From RH-AL1 sp965198715 (lineage in GTDB: Bacteria; Pseudomonadota; Alphaproteobacteria; Rhizobiales; Beijerinckiaceae), in assembly GCA_965198715.1 (NCBI GenBank), contig CBDAPV010000001.1, positions 1,612,001 through 1,676,000 of the forward strand: DNA of 64,000 bases. Reading direction: 5' to 3'. This document shows positions 17,010 through 27,143 of this stretch, piece after piece. Numbering within the stretch: the stretch's first letter is position 1; every line of letters begins with the position of its first letter. Made by a program: the position numbers and the translations under genes. The notes under the pieces are model-generated. The model was not told the DNA's origin. It made no database searches and saw nothing but the letters and a program-made list of their open reading frames with translations.

Positions 17010-18419
17010 ATGTCCGTGAGCCCCTCCTCCCCGCCACCGAACCGCGGCGCCCAGGCCGACGGCCTGCCGGTGCCGCGCCGCTACTGGTCGATGCTCGCGA
17101 TCGCCATCGGCATCACCATGGCCGTGCTCGACTCCTCGGTGGCCAATGTCGCGCTGCCCACCATCGCGCACGAGCTCGGCGCCACGCCGGCCCAGGCGAC
17201 CTGGGTGATCAACGCCTACCAGCTCGCCACGGTGGTGACGCTGCTGCCGCTGGCGGCGCTGGGCGAGAAGCTCGGCTACCGCCGCGTCTACCTCTTCGGG
17301 CTGGTGATCTTCACCGTGGGCTCGCTCGCCTGCGCGCTGTCGCACAGCCTCACCGCGCTGGTGCTCTCTCGCGTGCTGCAGGGCGTCGGCGCCTCGGGCA
17401 TCATGAGCATGAACGGGGCGCTGGTGCGCTACACCTATCCGCAGGCCAAGCTCGGCCGCGGCGTCGGGCTCAACGCGCTGGTGGTCTCCTTCGCCGCGGC
17501 GATCGGGCCGACGGTGGCCTCGGGCATCCTCGCGATCGGCTCGTGGGAATGGCTGTTCGCCGTCAACGTGCCGCTCGGCCTCGTCAACCTGATGCTGGCC
17601 GCCCGCGCGCTGCCGGATTCGCCGCTGGCCGACCGCCCGCTGGACTGGCTCAGCGCCGCGCTCAACGCGCTGCTCTTCGGCCTCGTCTTCATCGGTGCCG
17701 ACGGCTTCGCCCACAGCCGAACCGGCGACGTCATTGCGGCGCTCGAGATCGCCGTGGCGCTGGCGGCCGGCATCGGGCTGTGGCGGCGGGAACGCCGGGC
17801 GCGTCAGCCGCTGATCCCGCTCGACCTCTTCAGGGATCCCGTCTTCAGCCTCTCGGTCGCGACCTCGATCTGCTCGTTCACCGCCTACATGCTGGCCTAC
17901 GTGTCGCTGCCGTTCTACTTCGAGACGACGCTCGGCCGCGACGCGGTGCAGACCGGCCTGCTCATGACCGCCTGGCCGGTGGCGCTGGGGGTCGCGGCGC
18001 CGCTCGCGGGTTGGCTGTCGGACCGCTGGCCGGCGGCGGTGCTATGCGCGCTCGGCCTCACCGCGCTGGCGGCCGGGCTCACCCTGCTCGCCACCATGCC
18101 GCTGCACGCCACCTCCACCGAGATCGTCTGGCGCATGGCGCTGTGCGGCTTCGGGTTCGGCTTCTTCCAGGCGCCCAACAACCGCGCCATGCTGTCGAGC
18201 GCGCCGCGGGCGCGGGCCGGGGCGGCTGGCGGCATGCTCGCCGTCGCCCGCCTGCTCGGCTTCACCCTCGGCACCACCCTGGCGGCCAGCGTGTTCCGGC
18301 TGCTGCCGGCGCGGGCCGAGACGGTCGACCTTGCGCTCGCCGCCGGCTTCAGCCTCGTCGCCGCGCTCGCCAGCCTGTCGCGGCTCTCGCCGGGCCGGCT
18401 GGCGTCGAAGACGGCGTGA
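17010..18419 (+). CDS. DHA2-family MFS drug exporter (EmrB/QacA type)
   Basis: A 469-residue membrane protein with about 14 predicted helices. The first helix holds the DHA2 motif LDSSVANVALPTIA, followed by the family signature WVINAYQLA. The motif-A loop reads ALGEKLGYRRVYLFG. DHA2 members export hydrophobic drugs by proton antiport. No HlyD-type adaptor gene is adjacent, so it probably acts alone in the inner membrane. ATG 17010 is chosen because the coding pattern begins there. Possible control is by the palindrome at 16,835. Confidence 0.9.
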   Translation: MSVSPSSPPPNRGAQADGLPVPRRYWSMLAIAIGITMAVLDSSVANVALPTIAHELGATPAQATWVINAYQLATVVTLLPLAALGEKLGYRRVYLFGLVIFTVGSLACALSHSLTALVLSRVLQGVGASGIMSMNGALVRYTYPQAKLGRGVGLNALVVSFAAAIGPTVASGILAIGSWEWLFAVNVPLGLVNLMLAARALPDSPLADRPLDWLSAALNALLFGLVFIGADGFAHSRTGDVIAALEIAVALAAGIGLWRRERRARQPLIPLDLFRDPVFSLSVATSICSFTAYMLAYVSLPFYFETTLGRDAVQTGLLMTAWPVALGVAAPLAGWLSDRWPAAVLCALGLTALAAGLTLLATMPLHATSTEIVWRMALCGFGFGFFQAPNNRAMLSSAPRARAGAAGGMLAVARLLGFTLGTTLAASVFRLLPARAETVDLALAAGFSLVAALASLSRLSPGRLASKTA

Positions 18420-18434
18420 ACCGGCCCGGGAGGA

Positions 18435-18989
18435 TCAGGGCAGCAGGACGCCGTTGACGACCTGGATGACGCCGTTCGACTGCTCGACGTTGGCGATGGT
18501 GATCGTGGCGTGCGAGCCCTTGGCCCCCTCGAGCTCGATCTTGCCATCCTTGTCCCGGGCGATCAGGTCGCTGCCCTCGACGGTCTTCAGCATGGCCTTG
18601 CCGTGGCCTTCCTTGATCTTCTCCTGGATAGCCTTGGTGCTCATGTTGCCGGCAAGCACGTGGTAGGTCAGCACGCCGTCGAGCTTGGACTTGTTCTCGG
18701 GCTTCAGCAGCGTGTCGACCGTCCCGCCGGGCAGCGCGGCGAAGGCCTCGTTGGTCGGCGCGAACACGGTGAACGGGCCCTTGCCCTCCAGCGTGTCGAC
18801 GAGGCCGCCGGCCTTCACGGCGGCGACGAGGGTGGTGTGGTCCTTCGAGTTCACCGCGTTCTGCACGATGTTCTTGCTGGTGGACATGGGCGAGCCGCCC
18901 ACCATCGGGTTCTCGGCGAAGGCCGGGCCGGCCAGGGCGGTCGAGCCGGCGAGCAGGATCGCCAGGGCAAAAGTCTTGTTCAAGGTCAT
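18435..18989 (-). CDS. Secreted fasciclin (FAS1) domain protein
   Basis: A 184-residue protein from ATG 18989, with GGAGA seven bases upstream. Residues 1-25 form a signal peptide ending AGPAFA. One FAS1 domain follows, with the H1 box FTVFAPTNEAFAALP near 79-93, YHVLAGNM near 120, and the C-terminal NVEQSNGVIQVVNGVLLP. Bacterial single-FAS1 proteins are periplasmic or surface adhesion proteins. It ends tail to tail with the MFS gene, 15 bases apart. Confidence 0.92.
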   Translation of the reverse strand: MTLNKTFALAILLAGSTALAGPAFAENPMVGGSPMSTSKNIVQNAVNSKDHTTLVAAVKAGGLVDTLEGKGPFTVFAPTNEAFAALPGGTVDTLLKPENKSKLDGVLTYHVLAGNMSTKAIQEKIKEGHGKAMLKTVEGSDLIARDKDGKIELEGAKGSHATITIANVEQSNGVIQVVNGVLLP

Positions 18990-19308
18990 GAAGTCGTCTC
19001 CGTTCACGTCGGCGGTCCGAGCGACCGACATCGGGATGTACGAAGCAAGGTCAGAGAAGTTTGACCATGGGCAAATCGTAATATTGGTTTATCGAAGATC
19101 GAGCAGCATCAATCTCTTAGTGCGAGGTTCCAGCTAAGCGGATTAAAACTTCAAGACGCTGGCATGTTAATGCCGTGGCAGATCTGGGTCGAGTGCTTGT
19201 TCCGAGCCTGCGAGGAGCGCCGCCGCGCGTCGAGGCTTGCCGCTTGCGATGCCTTCCGTGCTGCCGCCGCACGCTTCACCCTGGCAGCGCGATCCGCTAT
19301 GAAGCGTC

Positions 19309-20100
19309 ATGACCGACCGCCTGGTTCTCTACGAAACGCCCGTGGCCTCGCGGTTGATCTGCGGCACGGCGCTGTACCCTTCTCCCAAGACCATGGCCGA
19401 GAGCGTGCGCGCCGCCGGCGCTGCGGTCGTCACGGTGTCGCTGCGCCGCGAATCCGGTGCCGGCCGCTCCGGCGAGAGCTTCTGGGCGCTGATCCGCGAA
19501 CTGGGCGTCATGGTGCTGCCCAACACCGCAGGCTGCCGCACGGCCAAGGAGGCGATCACCACGGCGCAGATGGCGCGCGAGGTGTTCGGCACGCCCTGGA
19601 TCAAGCTCGAGGTCATCGGCGAGGACGACACGCTGCACCCCGACCCTTTCGGCCTCGTCGAGGCGGCGGCGACGCTGTCGCGCGACGGCTTCCAGGTCTT
19701 TCCTTATTGCACCGAGGACCTCGTGGTGGCCGAGCGGCTGCTCGGCGCCGGCTGCGAGGTGCTGATGCCCTGGGGCGCGCCGATCGGTTCGGCGCGTGGC
19801 CTCAACAACCGCTACGGGCTCAAGGCGCTGCGCGGGCATTTCCCCGGCGTGCCGCTGGTGGTCGACGCCGGGCTCGGAACGCCGTCGCATGCCGCCGAGG
19901 CGATGGAGCTCGGCTACGACGCGGTGCTGCTCAACACCGCCATTGCCAAGGCGGTCGACCCCGTCGCCATGGCGCGGGCCTTCGCGCTGGCGGTCGAGGC
20001 CGGGCGGCTCGGCTATGTCGCCGGTGCGATGGAGCCGCGCGACATGGCTTCGCCCTCGACGCCGGTGATCGGCCGCGCCTTCGGCGACGCCGCCGGTTGA
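19309..20100 (+). CDS. thiG: Thiazole synthase
   Basis: A 263-residue TIM-barrel enzyme of typical length. The active-site Lys lies in WIKLEVIGEDDTLHPD near residue 100. LMPWGAPIGSARGLNN near 148, VVDAGLGTPSHAAEAMELG near 180 and LLNTAIAKAVDPV near 210 are conserved phosphate and substrate segments. It makes the thiazole phosphate of thiamine from DXP, dehydroglycine and ThiS thiocarboxylate. thiS, thiO and thiE are usually adjacent but are absent here, and no TPP riboswitch motif was found upstream. The next gene overlaps its stop. Confidence 0.94.
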   Translation: MTDRLVLYETPVASRLICGTALYPSPKTMAESVRAAGAAVVTVSLRRESGAGRSGESFWALIRELGVMVLPNTAGCRTAKEAITTAQMAREVFGTPWIKLEVIGEDDTLHPDPFGLVEAAATLSRDGFQVFPYCTEDLVVAERLLGAGCEVLMPWGAPIGSARGLNNRYGLKALRGHFPGVPLVVDAGLGTPSHAAEAMELGYDAVLLNTAIAKAVDPVAMARAFALAVEAGRLGYVAGAMEPRDMASPSTPVIGRAFGDAAG

Positions 20101-21026
20101 GGGCGCTCTTCGTCGCCACCGTGGCCACCCTGGTTGCCGGCGTCGCCGCGATCCTGGCCGGAACGCCTGCGCTGGCCGAACCCGAGGGTATCGTCGTCAA
20201 GCGCGACATCTCCTACGGGCCGCTTCCCGAGCAGACGCTGACGACCTGCGTTCCCGGCGAAAAGGCCGCCCTCGGCAAGGCGGACGACGTCAAGCCGAGG
20301 GCGGGTGTCGTGCTGATCCACGGCGGTGCCTGGATCGCTTTCGACAAGAACAGCCTGATGCCCGTCTGCGAGGCGCTGGCGCGCGACGGCCTCTTCGCCG
20401 CGACGATCGACTATCGCCTGGCCAGGAAGAACGTGATCAGCACGCGCTGGCCGGCCCAACTCGCGGACACGCAGCTCGCCGTCCGCTGGCTGCGCGCCAA
20501 CGCCGTCTCGCTCGGCCTCGACGGGTCGCGGCTCTGCGCCTACGGCGAATCGGCCGGTGCCCATCTCGCCGTGTTCCTCGCCGCCAAGAAGACGATCGAG
20601 CCCTCCGACATGGCGAGCCGTCTTGCCGAGCAGCCGGTCTCGGTCGTCTGTGCGGTCGATAATTTCGGCCCCGTCGACCTGACGGAACCCGGCGCGTCGC
20701 TCAGGGACACGGTGCAGCTGCTGCTCGGCAAGCCGTTGCGCTCCGCCACCCTGGCCGCCTTCCGCGGCGCCTCGCCGTTGTTCCTCGTCGGCCGGGACAC
20801 GGCCCCGATCTTCATCGAGCATGCCGTGGGCGATTCCGTCGTGGAGGTGATGCAGTCGTTCAAGCTGTTCGCCGCCTTGACCAATGCCAAGGTGCAGGCG
20901 CGTTTCACCATGTATCGCGGCGGCCACCAGTGGAAGAACGTGCCCGGCCCCGAGCAGGGCTTCCTGGCCGCGGAGGAGCGGCAGTTCCTGCGCCTCTTCC
21001 TCGCCGATGCGCCGCATCTGCCTTGA
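20097..21026 (+). CDS. Secreted alpha/beta hydrolase (esterase/lipase-like)
   Basis: A 309-residue protein if started at TTG 20097, which overlaps the thiG stop as TTGA. An N-terminal signal peptide (LVAGVAAILAGTPALA) follows at once and supports this start. The hydrolase motifs are HGGAWIAFD (oxyanion hole, near residue 75), GESAGAHLA (nucleophile elbow) and GGHQWKN near the end with the catalytic His. This resembles the BD-FAE/Aes group of carboxylesterases. It is coupled to thiG by overlap, though no functional link is evident. Confidence 0.8.
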   Translation: MRALFVATVATLVAGVAAILAGTPALAEPEGIVVKRDISYGPLPEQTLTTCVPGEKAALGKADDVKPRAGVVLIHGGAWIAFDKNSLMPVCEALARDGLFAATIDYRLARKNVISTRWPAQLADTQLAVRWLRANAVSLGLDGSRLCAYGESAGAHLAVFLAAKKTIEPSDMASRLAEQPVSVVCAVDNFGPVDLTEPGASLRDTVQLLLGKPLRSATLAAFRGASPLFLVGRDTAPIFIEHAVGDSVVEVMQSFKLFAALTNAKVQARFTMYRGGHQWKNVPGPEQGFLAAEERQFLRLFLADAPHLP

Positions 21027-21091
21027 TAGCGATCCTCCCCCGCTTCGCGCTACGGCATGTCCACATCCGGATCCGCCCTGGGGAAACCAAG

Positions 21092-21243
21092 CTCCCCTCG
21101 TCGGAGAAGGTTGGCGCGAAGCGCCGGATGAGGTCGGGTCACCTCTCCTCGTCGGAGCCCTTCGCATCGAGGCGACCTGCCGGACAGGTCGCCCGACCCC
21201 TCATCCCCCCTTCGGGCCCCTTCTCCCGCAAGAGGGAGAAGGG
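21092..21243. repeat. Imperfect long palindrome (REP/MITE-like)
   Basis: The outer arms are CCCCTCGTCGGAGAAGG and CCTTCTCCCGCAAGAGGG. The inner arms are GGATGAGGTCGGG and CCCGACCCCTCATCC. The region could fold into a hairpin of about 150 bases. Parts of the left arm (GGCGCGAAGCGC, GGATGA) recur degenerately near 15,630-15,650. The element is non-coding. Confidence 0.65.
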
Positions 21244-21745
21244 AACAGTTCGGCGACAGCGCGGCCCTTTCCGCCGGCTTTCCCCTGGCGAGCTGCATGA
21301 GAAGGGGATCTGCCCCCTTTCTCCAGATAAGTGTGCAGCCCGTAGCCGCTTCGCGGAGGAGGATCGCCCGGCAGTTCCACCGTCGCGGGACAGACCTCAG
21401 GCTGGCCCAGCACATCCTCCCCTGCGTAGCGGTTGGTGCCATCGACGTCGCGCCCTCTGGAAAGTGGGCGAACGGTCACGCCGAAACGCGTCGTAAACCG
21501 TCATGTCGGCGCACGCGCCGATGGCAGGCTTCGATGTCGCGGTTCGCTGACACCGTCCCGCGTTCGTGTCGCGGTACCCTGACTTTGGCAGGGCCACTTG
21601 TCAGGGCTCGCGACATGGGCGATCTGCGGTATCGCAGCCGGATCAACGACTTGACCTAGGTTTCCGTACCGCATAGTCTGCGTGTTGGCAACAGGCCTCG
21701 GCGGCTTGCCTCGGGGCGGGCGAGGGGCTACGCGTCGGCGGCAAG
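21244..21745. other. Non-coding stretch upstream of purA
   Basis: About 500 bases without a credible gene. No tRNA or known riboswitch was recognised. A small RNA ending at the terminator at 21,746 is possible but not shown. Confidence 0.4.
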
Positions 21746-21780
21746 AGGCCCCCGTGCGTTGCACCGGGGCCTTTCTCGTT
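21746..21780 (+). terminator. Intrinsic terminator just upstream of purA
   Basis: A 12-bp stem AGGCCCCCGTGC / GCACCGGGGCCT with one mismatch and a GTT loop is followed by TTTCTCGTTT. It ends about 20 bases before the purA start at 21801, so it would stop a transcript made in the upstream 500 bases. It could be an attenuator for purA or the end of a small RNA. Confidence 0.7.
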
Positions 21781-21800
21781 TGGGCAGTCGGGTCGGGTCT

Positions 21801-23099
<1,299 letters not shown>

Positions 23100-23178
23100 T
23101 GTCACAGCCAGCTTGACAAGGGCGTGACGCCACCCGAGGCGCATTGACAGGGTCTTAAGGCTGCGCTCTGAAGCGCGC

Positions 23179-24612
23179 ATGGCCGAATACTATCCGCTGC
23201 TGGCGAAAGCCGTCGGGAGCCTTCCCAACTCGACGCCCGAATCGCGGCGCGTCGTGTACGAGCGCGCCCGCAAGGCGCTGATCGGCCAGCTGCGAACCCT
23301 GCACCCGCCGGTGCCCGAGGAGGACATCGACCGCGAGTCCCTCGCGCTCGACCAGGCCGTGCAGCGGCTGGAAGCCGAGCTCGCCGGCGGCGGCCCGCCC
23401 GCATCGGCGGCGCAGGCCGTCACGCCGATCCCGTCATCGCCTCGCCCATCGCCACCGCTGGAGCCGCGGCCTCGCCCGGCATCCTTGTTGCCCGAAGCGG
23501 CTCTGGCGGGCGCCGCCGAGAGGCCGGCGCCGCTGCTGCGCACGCGCCTGCCGACGCCGCGCCGACCGGCCGCCGCGCCCGACCCATCCGACAAGGAGCC
23601 CGCGACCGTCGGCGATCCCGGCACCGCGCCGGCGGCCATCTCTCCGCCCGCCCCCTTGATCGCGCCGAACACCGACCCGGATCCAGGCCTGCCCGCCGGC
23701 GGTCGCGCCAGCGTCGATCCCGCCGGGCCGCCTCGGGTCCGCGGCGACGTGCAGCGCCCGATCGCGCCGCAGCCGCAGGGGTCCGGCGCGCCCAAGCGGC
23801 GCCTGTGGATCATGTTCGCCGGCATCGGCATCGTCGTGGTCCTGGTGGCCGCTGCGGCTTTCCAGCTGCGCCAGAGCCGCCAGACGGTGGCGCGGCGCCC
23901 GGTCGCTGAGAAGGCGGCGCCCACCGACAGCGGCAAGATCGCCGAGCGGGTCGGCGGCACCGACGACGCGACGCAGCCCGCGGGCGGGTCGTCCCCGAAG
24001 GCGGCGGTCCCTGCCACCGGCGAGCTGCCCGCGGCCAACACCGCCGCGCCGACCAACCCGGAGGTGCCGGTCGCCTACCGCGCCGCGCTGCTTGTCGAGG
24101 CGCCGAGCGAGGCCAACAAGGTCAAGACGTTCCTGGGCACCGTGACCTGGAAGCTGATCAACGTCGGCAACGGGCCGGGCGAAGCCGTCGGCACCGCCGT
24201 CGAGGCCGACATCGAGCTGCCCGACGACAAGATGAAGGCCACCGTCACCTTCGAGAAGAACACCGACGCCTCGCTGCCGGCCTCGCACACGGTGCGGGTG
24301 CGCTTCACGATGCAGCCCGCCAGCTTCACCGGCGACGTCCAGCAGATCAGCGTGCCGCAGCTGCGCCAGGAGGACAGCCCCAGCGGCGACGCGCTGGCCG
24401 GCGTGACCGTGCCGGTGCTGCCGAACTCCTTCCTCATCGGCCTCTCGCCCGGCACGGCCGAGGCGATCAACCTGAAGCAGCTCAAGGATCAGCAGTGGAT
24501 CGACATCCCGATGCTTCTCGCCAGCGGCAAGATCGCCAAGCTGACCTTCGAGAAGGGTGAAGCCGGGACCCGTGACCTCGCCGAGGCAATGGCCGCGTGG
24601 AGCAAGTCGTAG
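23179..24612 (+). CDS. Proline-rich single-pass membrane protein, conserved hypothetical
   Basis: A 477-residue protein. Residues 1-70 form a conserved helical domain (YYPLLAKAVGSL, RRVVYERARKALIGQLR). A Pro/Ala-rich disordered linker runs to about 210, then one transmembrane helix (LWIMFAGIGIVVVLVAAAAF near 212-231), and a C-terminal domain of about 170 residues from 295 on. The shape is a cytosolic domain, an anchor and a periplasmic beta-rich domain. Similar proteins occur beside purA in other Hyphomicrobiales by recollection. The function is unknown. Confidence 0.8.
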   Translation: MAEYYPLLAKAVGSLPNSTPESRRVVYERARKALIGQLRTLHPPVPEEDIDRESLALDQAVQRLEAELAGGGPPASAAQAVTPIPSSPRPSPPLEPRPRPASLLPEAALAGAAERPAPLLRTRLPTPRRPAAAPDPSDKEPATVGDPGTAPAAISPPAPLIAPNTDPDPGLPAGGRASVDPAGPPRVRGDVQRPIAPQPQGSGAPKRRLWIMFAGIGIVVVLVAAAAFQLRQSRQTVARRPVAEKAAPTDSGKIAERVGGTDDATQPAGGSSPKAAVPATGELPAANTAAPTNPEVPVAYRAALLVEAPSEANKVKTFLGTVTWKLINVGNGPGEAVGTAVEADIELPDDKMKATVTFEKNTDASLPASHTVRVRFTMQPASFTGDVQQISVPQLRQEDSPSGDALAGVTVPVLPNSFLIGLSPGTAEAINLKQLKDQQWIDIPMLLASGKIAKLTFEKGEAGTRDLAEAMAAWSKS

Positions 24613-24918
24613 TCGGCGGCGAAGCTGCGAGGGTGGCCGAAAAGCATCGTCCGCGCGTAGCACCGCTGGCGCCTCCGACGTGAAAGGCAGCCCGTATGCT
24701 CGAACGGCAATGGCTGCTTCCGATCCAAACGCGACATGGGTGATGGTACCAGTGAATGGCTGCACGTGGCCGGAGTCGGACAAGCTGCTTTGCTGAGCTA
24801 GCCGATCAACAGATGCTCCGAGCATTTGAACGCGCGCTGATAACCGGTCATCACTGCCCGACCCACTCCGCGTCAACCGCGTGCAGCTGGAACGGTGATC
24901 CAACGGATAACCCTATGT
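24613..24918. other. Intergenic gap with no recognised feature
   Basis: No reading frame with a family resemblance and no clear palindrome was seen here. It separates convergent genes and may hold their terminators. Confidence 0.4.
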
Positions 24919-25278
24919 TCAGAGCAGTTTTTCCAGCGCGGCGATCAAGGTTGGCTGGTCGTAGGGTTTCTGGAGCATGGGAACAACGCGGAAGTGATCG
25001 GGCATTGTGTCCTTGCTGTAGCCAGTCGAGAACATAAAGGGGACGTCACATCTCTTTAGCGCCTCGGCCACCGGGTAGCTTTTCTCACCGTTCAGGTTAA
25101 CGTCAAGCACGGCTAAGTCGAGAACCTCTGCTTCGATAATCGTAATAGCCTGCTCAACGCGGGCGGCTGGACCGACGACGGTGCACCCAAGTTCGGCTAG
25201 CATGTCTTCCAGAATCCATGAGACCAGGACTTCGTCCTCGACGACAAGGACACGGCAGCCTAACAGCCGGTTATTCAT
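24919..25278 (-). CDS. Single-domain response regulator
   Basis: A 119-residue receiver domain with no output domain. It has the acidic pair VVEDE near residues 13-16, the phosphoacceptor Asp in LAVLDVNLNGE near 59, Ser/Thr in MFSTGY near 84, and the Lys in LQKPY near 103. Its start at 25278 overlaps the end of the HWE kinase gene by eight bases, so the two are translationally coupled and this is the natural phospho-acceptor. Receiver-only proteins of this kind act as phosphate sinks or by protein contact. Confidence 0.9.
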   Translation of the reverse strand: MNNRLLGCRVLVVEDEVLVSWILEDMLAELGCTVVGPAARVEQAITIIEAEVLDLAVLDVNLNGEKSYPVAEALKRCDVPFMFSTGYSKDTMPDHFRVVPMLQKPYDQPTLIAALEKLL

Positions 25279-26332
25279 TGCGGCTCCATCCGTCGCTCGT
25301 CGGTAACGGCATGGCGATCTCGCACGAGACGCCAGACGGGCGGTATTCAAGGCGCACCTCGCCGTTCAACTCCTGGGCGAGACCGCGCTCGATCAGCCGC
25401 GAACCGAAGCCCTTGCGGGTGGGCGGCACGACAGGAGGACCGCCGCTTTCCTTCCAGAGAAGCCTCATTCGCTGGCAGCTGTTGGAGGTCTCGACATCCC
25501 AGGTGATAGCGATCCGGCCAGTGTCGACCGAGAGAGCGCCGTACTTCCCCGAGTTGGTCGCTAGCTCATGGAAGACCATTGCCAGCGATAAGGCCGCCTT
25601 CGGCTGGAGGCGGACATCAGCCCCTTCGAGTGGAAGACGGTCCTTCCGCTGATCGTGTAGGCCGAAGGGGTCCAGGATACGGTCGAGCACATGGTGCAAG
25701 CCCACCCGGTCCCAACTGGTACGTCCAAGTAGGCTTTGAGTTTTGGATAAGGCCAGAATACGGCCTTGAAATACATCGACGATATGCTTGTCGGCAATAC
25801 CGCCCAAGGTCTGCCTGGCGATCGCCAGCACCGTAGCCAGCGTATTCTGGGTGCGATGATTGAGTTCATCCAGAAGGAAGCGAAGCCGAGCCTCTTCTTT
25901 CTTGTGGCGGGTGGTGTCCATGAAAGAGGCGAAATGCTGGATGATCTCGCCAGCCTTGTTGCGGACCGGGCTGATGAAGATCGTTCCCCAGAAGATGCTG
26001 TCGTCCTTGCGGCGGTAGCGAATTTCCGGATCCTCGCCGACATTGCCGTCGAACGCACGTTCTATGGCCGCCAGCCCGTCAGGGTCCGCGCCGCGGGCCA
26101 TCAGGAAGTTGAAGCTTTGACCGAGCACTTCCTCACGGGAATATCCGGTCAGTTTAAGGAAGCTGTCGTTCGCGAAGATCATAGGGTTGCCCGTCGCCTT
26201 GGCGTCGGTGAACACCATGGCCATTCGCGTCTTCTCGGCGGCAACGACGAAGGGGCCCAGGTCTCTCGAGAATTCCTCGACGGCAGCTTCGGCCGACTTC
26301 TGCTCGCCGGTTTTTGTGACTTCGTCGGCCAT
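25271..26332 (-). CDS. PAS (LOV-like) HWE-family histidine kinase
   Basis: A 353-residue soluble kinase. Residues 25-145 are a PAS domain closest to LOV domains (NDSFLKLTGYSREEVLG near 55-71, FWGTIFISPVRNKAGE near 115-130). The photoactive Cys of the LOV motif GRNCRFL is replaced by Phe74 in GQSFNFL. The HWE kinase region follows with the phospho-His in DELNHRTQNT (His160), the N-box HELATNSGKYGALS near 256-269, and the WKE motif near 294-296. It probably phosphorylates the coupled receiver protein downstream. The missing Cys means no classical flavin adduct; another signal or flavin redox sensing is possible. Confidence 0.9.
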   Translation of the reverse strand: MADEVTKTGEQKSAEAAVEEFSRDLGPFVVAAEKTRMAMVFTDAKATGNPMIFANDSFLKLTGYSREEVLGQSFNFLMARGADPDGLAAIERAFDGNVGEDPEIRYRRKDDSIFWGTIFISPVRNKAGEIIQHFASFMDTTRHKKEEARLRFLLDELNHRTQNTLATVLAIARQTLGGIADKHIVDVFQGRILALSKTQSLLGRTSWDRVGLHHVLDRILDPFGLHDQRKDRLPLEGADVRLQPKAALSLAMVFHELATNSGKYGALSVDTGRIAITWDVETSNSCQRMRLLWKESGGPPVVPPTRKGFGSRLIERGLAQELNGEVRLEYRPSGVSCEIAMPLPTSDGWSRNE

Positions 26333-26579
26333 GATGACCCCGTTTCAACCTATTGCAGGTCGGGGTCGGAGGAGAGGCTGGTCCTTGTCCTGCTTCTCCA
26401 GCAATCTCAGATCGGCATCGTTCGATTCTCTACCGAAGTCCCGCCTGTGTCAAAGGCCCCATAAGGGGCAGTCGTCGCTCACGGTCGAACCTGACTTGGC
26501 CGGCACGCCTGCCGCGGCTTCAGCGCTTCCTAGCGCACCGACCTTCCGCCGAGCGTTTCTGCAGGCCTGTGCCGCTGGC

Positions 26580-26790
26580 TGCTAGCAGGCCCCGGATAGG
26601 TAGGGCGATGAAGGTGATCAACACTACCAGCCAGTAGCCGCGCCGGTCGGCCATGCGCATGTCGACGAGGGAGGCCAGCTTCAGGTCGAAAAAATCTCCC
26701 TGAGGCGCCGATACTGCTCCGGTTCACCCTCGTTGGCGTTGACCTCGGGCAAACAGACGAAGTCGACGCCGCCCAACGCGAGTTCCTCAC
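26580..26790 (-). pseudogene. Remnant including an MFS-like membrane segment
   Basis: On the minus strand one frame reads GGVDFVCLPEVNANEGEPEQ and another continues with DMRMADRRGYWLVVLI and TFIALPIRGLLA, which resembles a hydrophobic helix of MFS transporters (ALPIRGLLA). The two parts are joined across a T run, which points to a frameshift. No start or intact domain is left. The rest of the gap 26,333-27,143 shows no recognisable gene. Confidence 0.35.
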
Positions 26791-27143
26791 CGCACCCTTC
26801 GAGCAGCTTTGCGGAGACGCTCCATGCCCAGCCAGCGGTCTTTATCGCGCGTGCAGGTCACCGATATGCAGCCACGAGAGGCTTCGCTGCGGCATGTCGG
26901 ACCCAACTCCTGCCCAACTTCTCAGGCGGCGCTTGCTGAGAAGCTTCGAGAAGCGGACAGGATCGTCGGCTTTTTAGAACGCTATCCCCAAGCCTCACAG
27001 CCGGACAAACGCGTCGGCGCGTCAATGGCGCCTGATATGAGATTGATCCGCAGCAGGACCATCGATGCCGAAGTCGCTTCGCGATCGCGCCACGCGCTCG
27101 AAGGACCAGACGTAGGGTTAACTTCCGGTCTGCCGCCATTCGA

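Noticed and set aside
19164..20096. Plus-strand extension upstream of the esterase
   Set aside because: It overlaps thiG in another frame; the signal peptide starts at TTG 20097.
21500..21745. Possible tRNA or 6S-type RNA before purA
   Set aside because: No cloverleaf, TPsiC-like GGTTCGA or 6S-type bulge could be found by reading; only the terminator is kept.
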